A model generated the notes under the pieces. The model searched no databases. It was not told the DNA's origin and worked only from the letters and a program-made list of their open reading frames with translations. A stretch of DNA of 64,000 nucleotides from Acidobacteriota bacterium (lineage in GTDB: Bacteria > Acidobacteriota > Terriglobia > Terriglobales > Acidobacteriaceae). The stretch spans positions 49,698-113,697 of the forward strand of contig JAJYSL010000001.1 of the NCBI GenBank assembly GCA_021793595.1, given 5' to 3'. Shown one piece after another: positions 37,316 to 45,421 of the stretch. The position numbers and the translations under genes are program-made. Within the stretch, counting starts at the first letter, position 1. Every line of letters begins with the position of its first letter.

Positions 37316-37950
37316 GCGGCCGAGCTTTCTTTGCTGCCGAAGCGATATTCGGTTCCATGCAGCAGCCGTTCGATATTCTTCCGATGTTTGATGAGGATGA
37401 CCGCCGGAACGAGGATAGTGCTGGCAATAAAGATAGCCCCGGAACCGTAATTGATGCCAAAAATATGCTCTCCCATCCAAACCCAAAAAGGAAAGGACGC
37501 GGCAGCCAGCATGGAGGCCAGAGACACATAGCGTGTCGCCAGGGTAAGGAAAATAAACACCATCAGAGAGGAAAGGGCAGGCAGAGTCGCGAGCGCCAGA
37601 AATACGCCCAGGGCTGTGGCGACTCCTTTGCCACCCTTGCCATGCAGCCAAATCGTGAACACGTGTCCAATCACCGCAAAAACGGCGGCGATGGAGCCTG
37701 CGACCACGGCGTGGTGGCCGGAGGCCAAATGGCGCGCAATCTCAACCGCCAGAAATCCCTTTCCGATGTCGAGGATCAGCGTAAGAATGCCCAGCCAACG
37801 GGAGCCGGTGCGCAGCACATTTGTGGCTCCAATGTTGCCGCTGCCGGTGTCGCGGATGTCTTCCTTGCGAAACAGCCTTACCAGCAAATAGCCGAAGGGG
37901 ATTGACCCCAACAAATAAGCAATCGCCGCTGCAATAAAATCCACTGTCAT
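37312..37950 (-). CDS. plsY: Glycerol-3-phosphate acyltransferase PlsY
   Basis: A 212-aa membrane enzyme that transfers acyl groups from acyl-phosphate to glycerol-3-phosphate. It has five or six hydrophobic segments and the three conserved cytoplasmic loops: DTGSGNIGATNVLR, HGKGGKGVATALG and the C-terminal KHRKNIERLLHGTE. The start at 37950 (MTVDFIAAAIAYLLGSIPFG) matches homologues; upstream codons are not part of the family. The stop overlaps the gpsA start. Confidence 0.96.
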   Translation of the reverse strand: MTVDFIAAAIAYLLGSIPFGYLLVRLFRKEDIRDTGSGNIGATNVLRTGSRWLGILTLILDIGKGFLAVEIARHLASGHHAVVAGSIAAVFAVIGHVFTIWLHGKGGKGVATALGVFLALATLPALSSLMVFIFLTLATRYVSLASMLAAASFPFWVWMGEHIFGINYGSGAIFIASTILVPAVILIKHRKNIERLLHGTEYRFGSKESSAA

Positions 37951-38123
37951 GTGAGTACTGTTCGAGTGTAGCAGCGGGCCATGGGAATTGAGATGAACTT
38001 CCGAATGCAGCGAACGAGCTTCGATTCTCCGCACGCGTGGATGGTTCGGATTCCGGTTGGTTGCCGCGTGGATTTAGCCGTGTTCGAAACAGAAGTGAAG
38101 CGGCGTCGATCGCTTGTTACGGG

Positions 38124-39368
38124 CTACATAAATTTGCGGCGGATCATGTCGAGGGCTTGCTGGCTGGCGAACCAACGCACCCGGTCGCGATCGCCTCGAA
38201 ATTTCCGCTCGCACACATTAATTTCTATTCCATCGTCGAGCGCGATGTAGACCAGGCCCACGGGTTTTTCCTCTGTGCCTCCGGTGGGACCGGCAATCCC
38301 GGTGATGCCGACACCGATGGTGGACTGGGCGCGACGTCGAATTCCGTGCGCCAGGGCTGCTGCGACTTCGCGGCTGACCGCGCCTTTTTCCTCCAGCATG
38401 TCTTCCGGGACGTCGGCGAACTCCACCTTCAGTGCGTCGGTATAGACCACCGCGCCGCCGACAAATGAGCGGGAGCTGCCGCTGATGCTGGTCAGGCGCT
38501 GTGCCAGTAACCCGCCGGTGCAGCTTTCGGCTACGGCGACGGTAGCACCGCGGATTTCAAGGTAGTAGAGAACGATTTGCTCCAGGGTTTCGCCATGGGA
38601 GGAGAAGACCGAGTCTTCCATTTCCTCCTCGAGACGGCTGGCCAGTTCATTGACGCGGGTCTGCGCCAGTTCAAGAATTGCCTTGCTACATTGCAGGTGC
38701 AGTTGGATCTCGCCGGCATGCGCCAGGATTGTGGTTTCGACATCGGTGAAGCGCGTATAGATGGGGGCCAGTCGCGCGTCCACTTCGGATTCCGGCAGCA
38801 TAGCAATCTTGAGAACGCGGCGAGCGATGTGACGCGGCGGCAGCGCTTCTTTCAGTCGCGGCATGCATTCGGCGGCGAACATGGCCTTCAATTCCGCGGG
38901 TGGGCCGGGAAGCAGCAACATCAGCTTGCGGTGTTCGCCAACCACGGTGTCAATCCACTGACCCGGCGCGGTGCCGTTGGCATTGGGCAAGATGTCCGCG
39001 CCGTCGATCAGGTCTGCCTGCTTGGAGTTGTTGGCGGGCATGGTGATGCGTCGTTCTGCGAAACGTTTGTAGAGGGCCGCCAGCAGGTCGCCGTTGCGGC
39101 GAACTCGCACGCCCAGCGCTTCGGCGACAGCTTCGCGCGTCAGATCATCTTCAGTGGGGCCAAGGCCACCCATCGCGCAGACGATGTCTGTGCGACCGAG
39201 AGCTAGACGGATGGCTTGGACGAGGTTCGCCTTGCGATCGCCGACGATGGTTTTGAAGACAACGCTGACGCCGAGCGAATTCAATTGTTCGGTGACGAAC
39301 AGCGAATTCGTATCCTGACGGAAGGGGGTCAGCAGCTCCGACCCGACGGCAATGATTTCTGCGAGCAT
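38124..39368 (-). CDS. cinA: CinA-like protein (nicotinamide-nucleotide amidohydrolase)
   Basis: A 414-aa two-domain protein. The N-terminal MoCF-like domain (about 1-170) starts MLAEIIAVGSELL and contains MGGLGPTEDDLTRE. The C-terminal CinA domain (about 255-410) has VAVAESCTGGLLAQRLTSI, SFVGGAVVYTDALK, GITGIAGPTGGTEEKPVG and is linked to NMN deamidation in NAD recycling. Some CinA genes are competence-regulated; dprA is 10 kb away, so no direct competence cluster is implied. The 170-bp gap before plsY holds no gene. Confidence 0.95.
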   Translation of the reverse strand: MLAEIIAVGSELLTPFRQDTNSLFVTEQLNSLGVSVVFKTIVGDRKANLVQAIRLALGRTDIVCAMGGLGPTEDDLTREAVAEALGVRVRRNGDLLAALYKRFAERRITMPANNSKQADLIDGADILPNANGTAPGQWIDTVVGEHRKLMLLLPGPPAELKAMFAAECMPRLKEALPPRHIARRVLKIAMLPESEVDARLAPIYTRFTDVETTILAHAGEIQLHLQCSKAILELAQTRVNELASRLEEEMEDSVFSSHGETLEQIVLYYLEIRGATVAVAESCTGGLLAQRLTSISGSSRSFVGGAVVYTDALKVEFADVPEDMLEEKGAVSREVAAALAHGIRRRAQSTIGVGITGIAGPTGGTEEKPVGLVYIALDDGIEINVCERKFRGDRDRVRWFASQQALDMIRRKFM

Positions 39369-39510
39369 GGGTGTGATTGAGAGAACCTATTGCCAGCTGT
39401 GGAGCTATTTGCAGTGACTGGTTTGCCAAAAAAGCATGGATACGCTGTTGAGCTTGCCGTGGCGACGAACCTTCTGGAATCCACACTTTACATAAATAGA
39501 AGAAACGCCG

Positions 39511-40548
39511 TTAATGCAACAATCTTCCGACGATATCTAATCCAACATGATATACGGTATCGCGCGTGGCCACGGTTGCATCGCCTTCCGGCAGAAAGGC
39601 CAGACCCACGATTCCAGAGCCGGAAATGACCAGGGAGGCTTCTCGATTTGGCGTGATCCTTACGACTCCCCGCCGGCCGTGCAAGGAAGCGGCGACATAG
39701 ACATTCCCGTCGACGTCTAACGCCATGCCCTGGGGACGCCCCAATCCGGTGTAGAAGCTGGAAATCTCCCCGTTCGGCTCAATCGCGTGGATAGATTCAT
39801 TGGCGGAGGTAGTCGGGCCGCTGACCAGCAGTGTGCCGGCATCATTGAAGGCCAGATGGTAGGCGGAGACGCTGGGCTCCAGTGTGGCGAAGACGAAGAC
39901 CTGGCTGGTTTGCGAAATCTTGAAAATGGTCCCGCTGCGGTCGCCGACGTAGAGAAATCCATCGCGATCGAAGGCGAGTCCGGTAGCGACCCCCATACCT
40001 TCTGCAAACACGGATTTTGCGCCACTGGGAGTGACTCGGTAGACGGTTCCTTCGTGGCGGGAAGAGATATAAAGATTTCCCTCCGGATCGAGCGCCAGCC
40101 CGGTGGCATTCACGATGCCGGTGACGAATGGGCGAACCTGGTATTCCGAATCAATTTGAAACACCGAAACGGGAGTCTGCTGTCCGCGCTGCCCGGAAAA
40201 CGTGACGTAGATGTTGCCGTCAAGATCGACCACCGGGCTGGCGACCGGATCCATTTCCTCGGCAATCGCAACGCCCACGGATAATGGCATCGCATTGCTG
40301 GTGTGTCCGTCGACGCGTATTTGAATGTTGCCGGAGATAGCGCCCTCGGGAACATGCAACAGTACTTTCGAGCCACGGCTCATCCTGACCGGAGATGGTT
40401 GCTCGCCGATGGTGGCAGTCGGTTGACGATAGGCTTCAGTCGCCAGCCTGCGGCCCTGCACTTCTACTTCACCTCCGGGCAACGCTGCCAGCGGAGTGAT
40501 AGAGGTAATGTGCGGGGCGGTATCAGCGGTGTGGATTCCAAATTTCAT
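39511..40548 (-). CDS. TIG/IPT plus NHL-type beta-propeller protein, no signal peptide
   Basis: A 345-aa protein of unknown function. Residues about 12-92 resemble an IPT/TIG Ig-like domain (ITSITPLAALPGGEVEVQGRRL). From about 95 there are repeated propeller blades with the NHL-like pattern: ATGLALDPEGNLYISSRHEG, ATGLAFDRDGFLYVGDRSG, PQGMALDVDGNVYVAA. It resembles SMP-30/NHL proteins often exported, yet starts MKFGIHTADTAPH with no signal peptide, so it appears cytoplasmic. GGAGCG precedes the start. It is flanked by cinA and pgpA with gaps of over 125 bases and is probably expressed alone. Confidence 0.72.
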   Translation of the reverse strand: MKFGIHTADTAPHITSITPLAALPGGEVEVQGRRLATEAYRQPTATIGEQPSPVRMSRGSKVLLHVPEGAISGNIQIRVDGHTSNAMPLSVGVAIAEEMDPVASPVVDLDGNIYVTFSGQRGQQTPVSVFQIDSEYQVRPFVTGIVNATGLALDPEGNLYISSRHEGTVYRVTPSGAKSVFAEGMGVATGLAFDRDGFLYVGDRSGTIFKISQTSQVFVFATLEPSVSAYHLAFNDAGTLLVSGPTTSANESIHAIEPNGEISSFYTGLGRPQGMALDVDGNVYVAASLHGRRGVVRITPNREASLVISGSGIVGLAFLPEGDATVATRDTVYHVGLDIVGRLLH

Positions 40549-40677
40549 GTGCGTCGCGCTCCAACGCGGTACAGCAGATTGAAACAGCGATCCAATTTTT
40601 GGACGTTGAAAGCTTCACCAGGGATCGACGAACTGTGCACCAAATCCAACAAGGCAGACGATTCCGAATTGGGCTTC

Positions 40678-41172
40678 CTAAAATCGCCAACCGGGGGAAA
40701 AAAGTCTCACCAGCCACACAACTGCCATCGCGTAGATGCCCGCAGCCACGTCATCCATCATGATGCCGAATCCGCTGTGCATCCTGTCAAACTGACGGGC
40801 CGGAGACGGTTTTAGAATATCGAAAACGCGAAACAGCAAGAACGCCAACAGCCATTCCCATGGGCGAGTGCCGGCCGCAATGAGCGCCATCCATTGGCCG
40901 ACAGCCTCATCCAGAACCACGAAGCCGGGGTCCTCCGTAGCCGCTTCGCGGGCAACGATGCCGGCTGCGGGAACCCCCGCCAGCAAAACGAGGAGTGCCG
41001 CGACTGCGGTGCCCAGGGCGAGGTTCATCGGAGAAGGATGAAGCCAGTGTGCCGCCGCGAGCCACAATAGCAGACCCGCTGCAGAGCCCCAGGTACCTGG
41101 CGCCGGACGCAGAAAGCCCACTCCGAAAAATGTTGCCAACGTCCATGCCCAGCCAGTCCTTTTTGGCGTCAT
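40678..41172 (-). CDS. pgpA: Phosphatidylglycerophosphatase A
   Basis: A 164-aa membrane phosphatase that makes phosphatidylglycerol from its phosphate. It has family motifs RPAPGTWGSAAGL, VLDEAVGQWMAL, FRVFDILKPSPAR and GIMMDDVAAGIYA, with acidic residues for metal binding, and about four hydrophobic segments. Its ATG abuts the yacG stop codon with no gap, so translation is probably coupled. With gpsA and plsY nearby it adds to the phospholipid content of this region. Confidence 0.95.
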   Translation of the reverse strand: MTPKRTGWAWTLATFFGVGFLRPAPGTWGSAAGLLLWLAAAHWLHPSPMNLALGTAVAALLVLLAGVPAAGIVAREAATEDPGFVVLDEAVGQWMALIAAGTRPWEWLLAFLLFRVFDILKPSPARQFDRMHSGFGIMMDDVAAGIYAMAVVWLVRLFSPGWRF

Positions 41173-41406
41173 TTATTCGTCATCGCCCGAGCCGCGCCCG
41201 CTGCGGTGCATCTCATCCAGGCCTTCCAGCACTTCCGGGTCGAGGATTGGAGACGAAATGCGATACGCTCCACTGGCCCACTTGCCCAAGTCGATGAGGC
41301 GGCAGCGGTCGCTGCAGAACGGAAAGTCTTCGTCCGACTGCAATACCAGCGTGCCGCAGGTTGGGCATCGAAGAGTCGATAATTTCTTGCTTTTCTCTTT
41401 CGCCAT
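41173..41406 (-). CDS. yacG: Zinc-binding protein YacG (putative DNA gyrase inhibitor)
   Basis: A 77-aa zinc protein with CPTCGT (Cys14, Cys17) and FCSDRCRLIDLGKWASG (Cys31, Cys35), the complete YacG signature. In E. coli YacG inhibits gyrase; the role elsewhere is assumed. The start at 41406 (MAKEKSKK) is preferred; the frame opens at 41421 (MMRICMAK). It lies immediately before pgpA. The C-terminus is acidic and glycine-rich. Confidence 0.92.
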   Translation of the reverse strand: MAKEKSKKLSTLRCPTCGTLVLQSDEDFPFCSDRCRLIDLGKWASGAYRISSPILDPEVLEGLDEMHRSGRGSGDDE

Positions 41407-41420
41407 ACAGATTCTCATCA

Positions 41421-41439
41421 TGTAGCCGTAGCGGCTACA
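41421..41439. repeat. Small perfect palindrome between rimO and yacG
   Basis: TGTAGCCG (41421-41428), a TAG spacer and CGGCTACA (41432-41439) form an 8-bp inverted repeat in the 56-bp gap after rimO. No T tract follows on the minus strand, so it is at best a weak terminator. It may instead be a processing or operator site. Confidence 0.4.
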
Positions 41440-41462
41440 TATCGAAGAAAATTGGTTTCGTC

Positions 41463-42965
41463 TTATGCCACGACACGTGCAATCAGGTCGTAATCGTGGG
41501 CATCGGTAATTTCACAGCGGTAGAACTTTCCTGTTTGCACGGATGCATGCGGTCCGAAGTCGTTGATCAGGATTTTTCCGTCAATTTCCGGAGCGTGCAT
41601 CGCGCTGCGACCTTGCCACAACAGCGGAGTCTCCTCACTTTCGCCTTCAATCAACACATCTATCACGCTGTCCACCTGTGCTGCGCGGGCCTTGCGGCTG
41701 ATCTGCAACTGATTCCGCATCAGCTTGCGCTGGCGCGAAGTGATCGTTTTGCGAGGCACTTTTCCATCGAGGGCATAAGCAGCGGAGCCTTCCTCATCGG
41801 AATACTCGAACACGCCCAGCCAGTCGAAGCGCGCCTCGCTGACAAACCCCATGAGCAGGTCGAAGTCGGCGTCTGTTTCTCCCGGAAAGCCGGTGATGAA
41901 AGAGGTGCGCAGCGTAATCTCGGGCATAGTTGAGCGCACCCGTTCAATCAATTTCAGGAAAATGTCGGCGCCGCCGCCGCGTTTCATACGCTTCAGCACA
42001 TTGGGCGCGGCGTGTTGCAGCGGTACGTCCAGGTATTTGCAGATGTTGTCATGCCGAGCCATGGTGTCTAGAAGCGCGGGTGTCACCTTGTTTGGGTAGG
42101 CATACAGAAAACGCAGCCAACGGACTCCGTCAATCCGGGCCAGACGATCGAGCAGTTGTGCCAGCCCATCTTTCATGCCAAATTCCTCGCCATAGCATGT
42201 GGTGTCCTGACCGATCAGCGTAACTTCCTGCACGCCTTCTGAGACGAGTCGCTCTACTTCGGCAACCACAGACTCGAATCGGCGCGAGCGAAACTTGCCG
42301 CGAATCTGCGGAATGATGCAGAAGCCGCAGGGGTGGTCGCAGCCTTCCGCAATTTTGACGTAGGCGGAACTGCGCGCGGTGGTGCGAAGGCGCGGTGTGT
42401 GCTCGTTGTAGAGATAATTCGGCAGGCCGGCGATGGCGCCATCCCAGCTTTCGCGGGAGAACCGACCGTGTTGTTCGCGGTGATCGCCTTCGGGGCGATG
42501 GGCGACGGCCGCTTCAGCTACCGTCAAAATGCGAAACGGAGAATCAGTTTTCGGCTTCGACGCGGTTAGCCCTGCAGCGGCGAGAATTTGTTCCAGTTCG
42601 CCGGTGCCGACCACTGCATCGACTTCAGGAATATTTTTTTGAATTTCGTCGCGATAGCGTTCCACCATGCAGCCGGCCACGACAAGGCGTCGCGCTTTGC
42701 CGGCGGTTTTGTGCTGCGCCATTTCCAGGATGGTGTCGACGGACTCCTGCTTTGCCTTATCGATAAAGGAGCAGGTATTCACGACCAGGACATCGGCGGT
42801 TTCGGCATCGGAGGTGATGGTGGCTCCGGCTTTGGACAGGATGCCCATCATGACTTCACTGTCGACTAGATTTTTGGGGCAGCCCAGGCTAACAAATCCG
42901 ATCCGGGGACGCGAAGCCCGTTGCCCTGGGATGGTTGGGACTGCGTTGACTTCAAGACTGTTCAC
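41463..42965 (-). CDS. rimO: Ribosomal protein S12 methylthiotransferase RimO
   Basis: A ~500-aa radical SAM enzyme that methylthiolates an aspartate of S12. The N-terminal UPF0004 domain carries three cluster cysteines, about residues 29, 65 and 99 (SLGCPKNLVDSE, VNTCSF, VAGCM). The radical SAM motif is CDHPCGFC (about 209-216), and a TRAM domain closes the protein. A linker of roughly 60 residues before the radical SAM motif is longer than in short homologues. The open frame reaches 43112, but that would run into the SRP RNA gene. I place the start at the GTG at 42965, which is uncertain. Confidence 0.93.
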   Translation of the reverse strand: MNSLEVNAVPTIPGQRASRPRIGFVSLGCPKNLVDSEVMMGILSKAGATITSDAETADVLVVNTCSFIDKAKQESVDTILEMAQHKTAGKARRLVVAGCMVERYRDEIQKNIPEVDAVVGTGELEQILAAAGLTASKPKTDSPFRILTVAEAAVAHRPEGDHREQHGRFSRESWDGAIAGLPNYLYNEHTPRLRTTARSSAYVKIAEGCDHPCGFCIIPQIRGKFRSRRFESVVAEVERLVSEGVQEVTLIGQDTTCYGEEFGMKDGLAQLLDRLARIDGVRWLRFLYAYPNKVTPALLDTMARHDNICKYLDVPLQHAAPNVLKRMKRGGGADIFLKLIERVRSTMPEITLRTSFITGFPGETDADFDLLMGFVSEARFDWLGVFEYSDEEGSAAYALDGKVPRKTITSRQRKLMRNQLQISRKARAAQVDSVIDVLIEGESEETPLLWQGRSAMHAPEIDGKILINDFGPHASVQTGKFYRCEITDAHDYDLIARVVA

Positions 42966-43040
42966 ACCTTCTATTCTATCAATCGCAGCAAATGCTTGTG
43001 GCCTCTCGATTCGGCGTTGCGCAGTGATATCATCGAACCT

Positions 43041-43137
43041 GTGCCGGGTCCTACGCGACGCAATCCCGCCAACCCCGCCAGGTCCGGAAGGAAGCAACGG
43101 CAACGGGCTCATGCGTGTGCAGTGGGATACCCGGCGC
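43041..43137 (+). ncRNA. ffs: Small signal recognition particle RNA (4.5S type)
   Basis: The conserved SRP domain IV core is present at about 43077-43100 (CCAGGTCCGGAAGGAAGCAA), the site bound by Ffh. The ends pair: GCCGGGT (43043-43049) with ACCCGGC (43129-43135). GTGTGC and TGGGAT occur as in the E. coli 4.5S RNA. The size of about 97 nt fits the short bacterial form without an Alu domain. TATCAT at 43028-43033 could be the -10 box, with no clear -35. It is divergent from rimO and followed by fabH. Confidence 0.92.
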
Positions 43138-43216
43138 TAATCGTTCAGCCATCCGACCAGCCGTATGCACGCAATTCCGGTGAACATAGAAAGAAGAATT
43201 ATTCGAGGCCAACTCA

Positions 43217-44233
43217 TTGAAATTTGATCTTCGGCCGCGGTCGCTGTACCGGGCAAAAATTAGCGCGCTTGGCACCTATGTGCCTCCCCGTTTGTTGACG
43301 AATGCGGACCTGGAAAAGATGGTCGATACCAACGATCAGTGGATTGTGGAGCGCACTGGTATTCGCGAGCGCCACATTGCGGATCGAGGCGTTGCGACCA
43401 GCGATCTAGCGGTGGAAGCTGCGCGTAAGTGCCTGGCCGAGCGCGGCATCGAGCCGAACGATCTGGAAGCGATCATCGTTGCGACCGTAACGCCGGACAT
43501 GATGTTTCCATCGACCGCGTGTCTGGTGCAGCACAAACTGGGTGCGCAAAACGTCTGGGGTTTTGACGTTTCTGCCGCGTGCTGCGCTTTTGTGTATGCG
43601 CTTCAGGTGGGCACCAAGCTGATCGAGTCCGGCGCGCACAAAAAAGTAATGGTCATCGGCGCGGACGTCATGTCGTCGATCATTGATTACAAAGATCGTG
43701 CCACCTGCATTATTTTTGGCGATGGCGCAGGCGCTGTCCTGCTGGAACCGGCTGAAGAGGGCGAAGTCGGCATGATCGACTATCTGCATGAAATTGACGG
43801 CTCCGGTGCGGCGTCGTTGTATATGCCTGGCGGCGGCAGTCTGCATCCGCCGACTGCGGAAACCGTGGCGAAGAACATGCACGTGGTGCACCAGGATGGG
43901 CAGGCGGTGTACAAGTTTGCGGTGCGCAAAATGTCAGAAGCGACGGAAGCGTTGTTATCGCGCCATGGCATTCACGGCAGCGATCTGGACTGTTTTATCC
44001 CGCATCAGGCGAACAAGCGAATTATTGAGTCCACTGCGGAGCGGCTGGGCATTGCGCGGGAGCGCGTCATCATTAATATCGACCGCTTTGGCAATACGAC
44101 TGCCGGCACCATTCCGCTGGCCATGCAGACAGCGCGGGAAGAGAACAAGCTGCATAAGGGTGACGTGGTCCTGCTGGCGTCTGTGGGAGCAGGGTATACC
44201 GTGGGCACCTGTTTGCTGCGCTGGGAAATTTAA
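43217..44233 (+). CDS. fabH: 3-oxoacyl-[acyl-carrier-protein] synthase III
   Basis: A 338-aa condensing enzyme that starts fatty acid synthesis from acyl-CoA and malonyl-ACP. The catalytic triad is Cys122 ([12 protein letters not shown]), His263 (IPHQANKRI) and Asn293 (FGNTTAGT). [16 protein letters not shown] and GAGAVLLEP are also family-typical. The start is a TTG with GAGG nine bases upstream; about 12 residues precede the usual family start, so a slightly later start cannot be excluded. plsX and acpP are not adjacent. Confidence 0.96.
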   Translation: MKFDLRPRSLYRAKISALGTYVPPRLLTNADLEKMVDTNDQWIVERTGIRERHIADRGVATSDLAVEAARKCLAERGIEPNDLEAIIVATVTPDMMFPSTACLVQHKLGAQNVWGFDVSAACCAFVYALQVGTKLIESGAHKKVMVIGADVMSSIIDYKDRATCIIFGDGAGAVLLEPAEEGEVGMIDYLHEIDGSGAASLYMPGGGSLHPPTAETVAKNMHVVHQDGQAVYKFAVRKMSEATEALLSRHGIHGSDLDCFIPHQANKRIIESTAERLGIARERVIINIDRFGNTTAGTIPLAMQTAREENKLHKGDVVLLASVGAGYTVGTCLLRWEI

Positions 44234-44257
44234 CCGGCGCTTTTCGGATCTCGTTTG

Positions 44258-44590
44258 TCACTCCTCCTCATCAAGTTCAAGGAATTCACCGAGGCGATCC
44301 AATCGCCGCTCCCACAGGGTGCGGTGATCCTTGATCCATTGCTGTAGCGCGGTAAAGCCCGCTGTGTCGACGCGGCAGGTGCGGATTCTTCCAACCTTTT
44401 CTGTGTGTACCAATCCGCTTTCTTCCAGGATTTGCAGGTGCTGCATCACTGCGGTCACAGTGACGCCGAGCGGCGCTGCTAGCCGAGTTACGGAAAGAGG
44501 TCCTTCGCAGAGCTTATCCAGAATGGCTCGGCGGGTCGGGTCTCCCAGCGCGTGAAACAGGCCGTCAATGTTGATCTTCGGACGCGGCAT
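44258..44590 (-). CDS. ArsR-family winged-helix repressor
   Basis: A 110-aa DNA-binding protein: LFHALGDPTRRAILDKLCEG, then the recognition region SVTRLAAPLGVTVTAVMQHLQILEESGLV and VGRIRTCRV. No metal-binding cysteines are seen (no ELCVCDL-type motif), as is usual for ArsR proteins paired with SRPBCC partners. The start at 44590 has a weak AAGG site; the frame extends to 44620. It lies 131 bases downstream of the SRPBCC gene on the same strand. It probably controls that gene and itself through the repeats at 45226-45291. Confidence 0.88.
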   Translation of the reverse strand: MPRPKINIDGLFHALGDPTRRAILDKLCEGPLSVTRLAAPLGVTVTAVMQHLQILEESGLVHTEKVGRIRTCRVDTAGFTALQQWIKDHRTLWERRLDRLGEFLELDEEE

Positions 44591-44721
44591 AGCCGGGAGC
44601 CTTTCCGTTATTGCCAGCAAGCGCCGATCGTCTGCCAGCGCCTTTTGGGGTGGTGCATGAAGGAGTGATCGGCTGTACCGGCGAGGTACAGCGGTACGAG
44701 CCGACGCGTAGGATTGCCACC

Positions 44722-45204
44722 CTAGTGCGCCAGTTCATTTTCGAGGTTATCCAGCAGCTTGCGCCAGCCTTCCTTCCGCATTTCCGGGCCGTCTGAGCCT
44801 TCAAAGAACACCCCCTGATGCGTGCAGATCAGATCCGTCCCTTTCTCCGTTGGAATGAATTCAAACGTGACCAGTGCGGCGGAAATGCGATTCTCCCCCA
44901 GGGTCATGGTGGAGGAGGTGACGATTCGCAGGTTCGGCTTGATGTCCAGAAAGCTTGTGTCGGTGATCAGGGCGACACCGGGAAAGGGGGAGCCTTCTTT
45001 GAAACGCCGTTGTGCGTGCTCGCTACCACCCTCGCGAAAGTCCAACTCAAAGTTCTCGACTTCAGTTTTGCCTCCTTCGAAAAACCAGCGACGTTTCTGC
45101 GGTGCGCTGGCAAAAGCGGAGAAGACGCGCTCGGGCGGCTTGGGATAGCTGCGCTCCAGGACAAAAGTGCTGTGGATGACGGATGGGTCTTTTTGGTCAT
45201 TCAT
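44722..45204 (-). CDS. SRPBCC (AHSA1-type) domain protein
   Basis: A 160-aa START-like fold protein. Family features are FVLERSYPKPPERVFSAFAS, KRRWFFEGG, FELDFREGG and VTFEFIPTEKGTDLICTHQG, ending in KEGWRKLLDNLENEL. The fold binds hydrophobic ligands, but the ligand and function of these ArsR-linked members are not known. The start at 45204 (MNDQKDPSV) follows AAAGGA. It is the first gene of a two-gene unit with the ArsR repressor, an order less common than arsR first. Confidence 0.87.
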   Translation of the reverse strand: MNDQKDPSVIHSTFVLERSYPKPPERVFSAFASAPQKRRWFFEGGKTEVENFELDFREGGSEHAQRRFKEGSPFPGVALITDTSFLDIKPNLRIVTSSTMTLGENRISAALVTFEFIPTEKGTDLICTHQGVFFEGSDGPEMRKEGWRKLLDNLENELAH

Positions 45205-45225
45205 TTGAGGTATTCCTTTCTGCCG

Positions 45226-45291
45226 ATAGTTAAGTGGCGGGTTCAGTATTGCGCGTGCCCAACCAATAGTCAAGTGGAAACTTCAGTGTTG
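45226..45291 (-). promoter_or_regulatory. Promoter with paired operator-like repeats for the SRPBCC-arsR unit
   Basis: On the minus strand TTGACT (45273-45268) and AATACT (45250-45245) are separated by exactly 17 bases. Two copies of a 26-bp site, ATAGT(T/C)AAGTGG then TTCAGT(A/G)TTG, lie at 45226-45251 and 45266-45291. They agree at 20 of 26 positions and are spaced 40 bp apart. One copy covers the -10 box and the other the -35 box. This is the layout expected for repression by a dimeric ArsR protein encoded in the same unit. Confidence 0.65.
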
Positions 45292-45421
45292 TGGAAGTCA
45301 ATTCCATGGCGCGCGTCAGAAACTGCCGGGCGTTTTGGCGTTCTTGGGGCCGCCTCCGCGTGGCTGGCGGTTCTTGGCGGCGGCCGCCGGCGGTTGCTTG
45401 GCCGGATTGCTACACTGGTCG

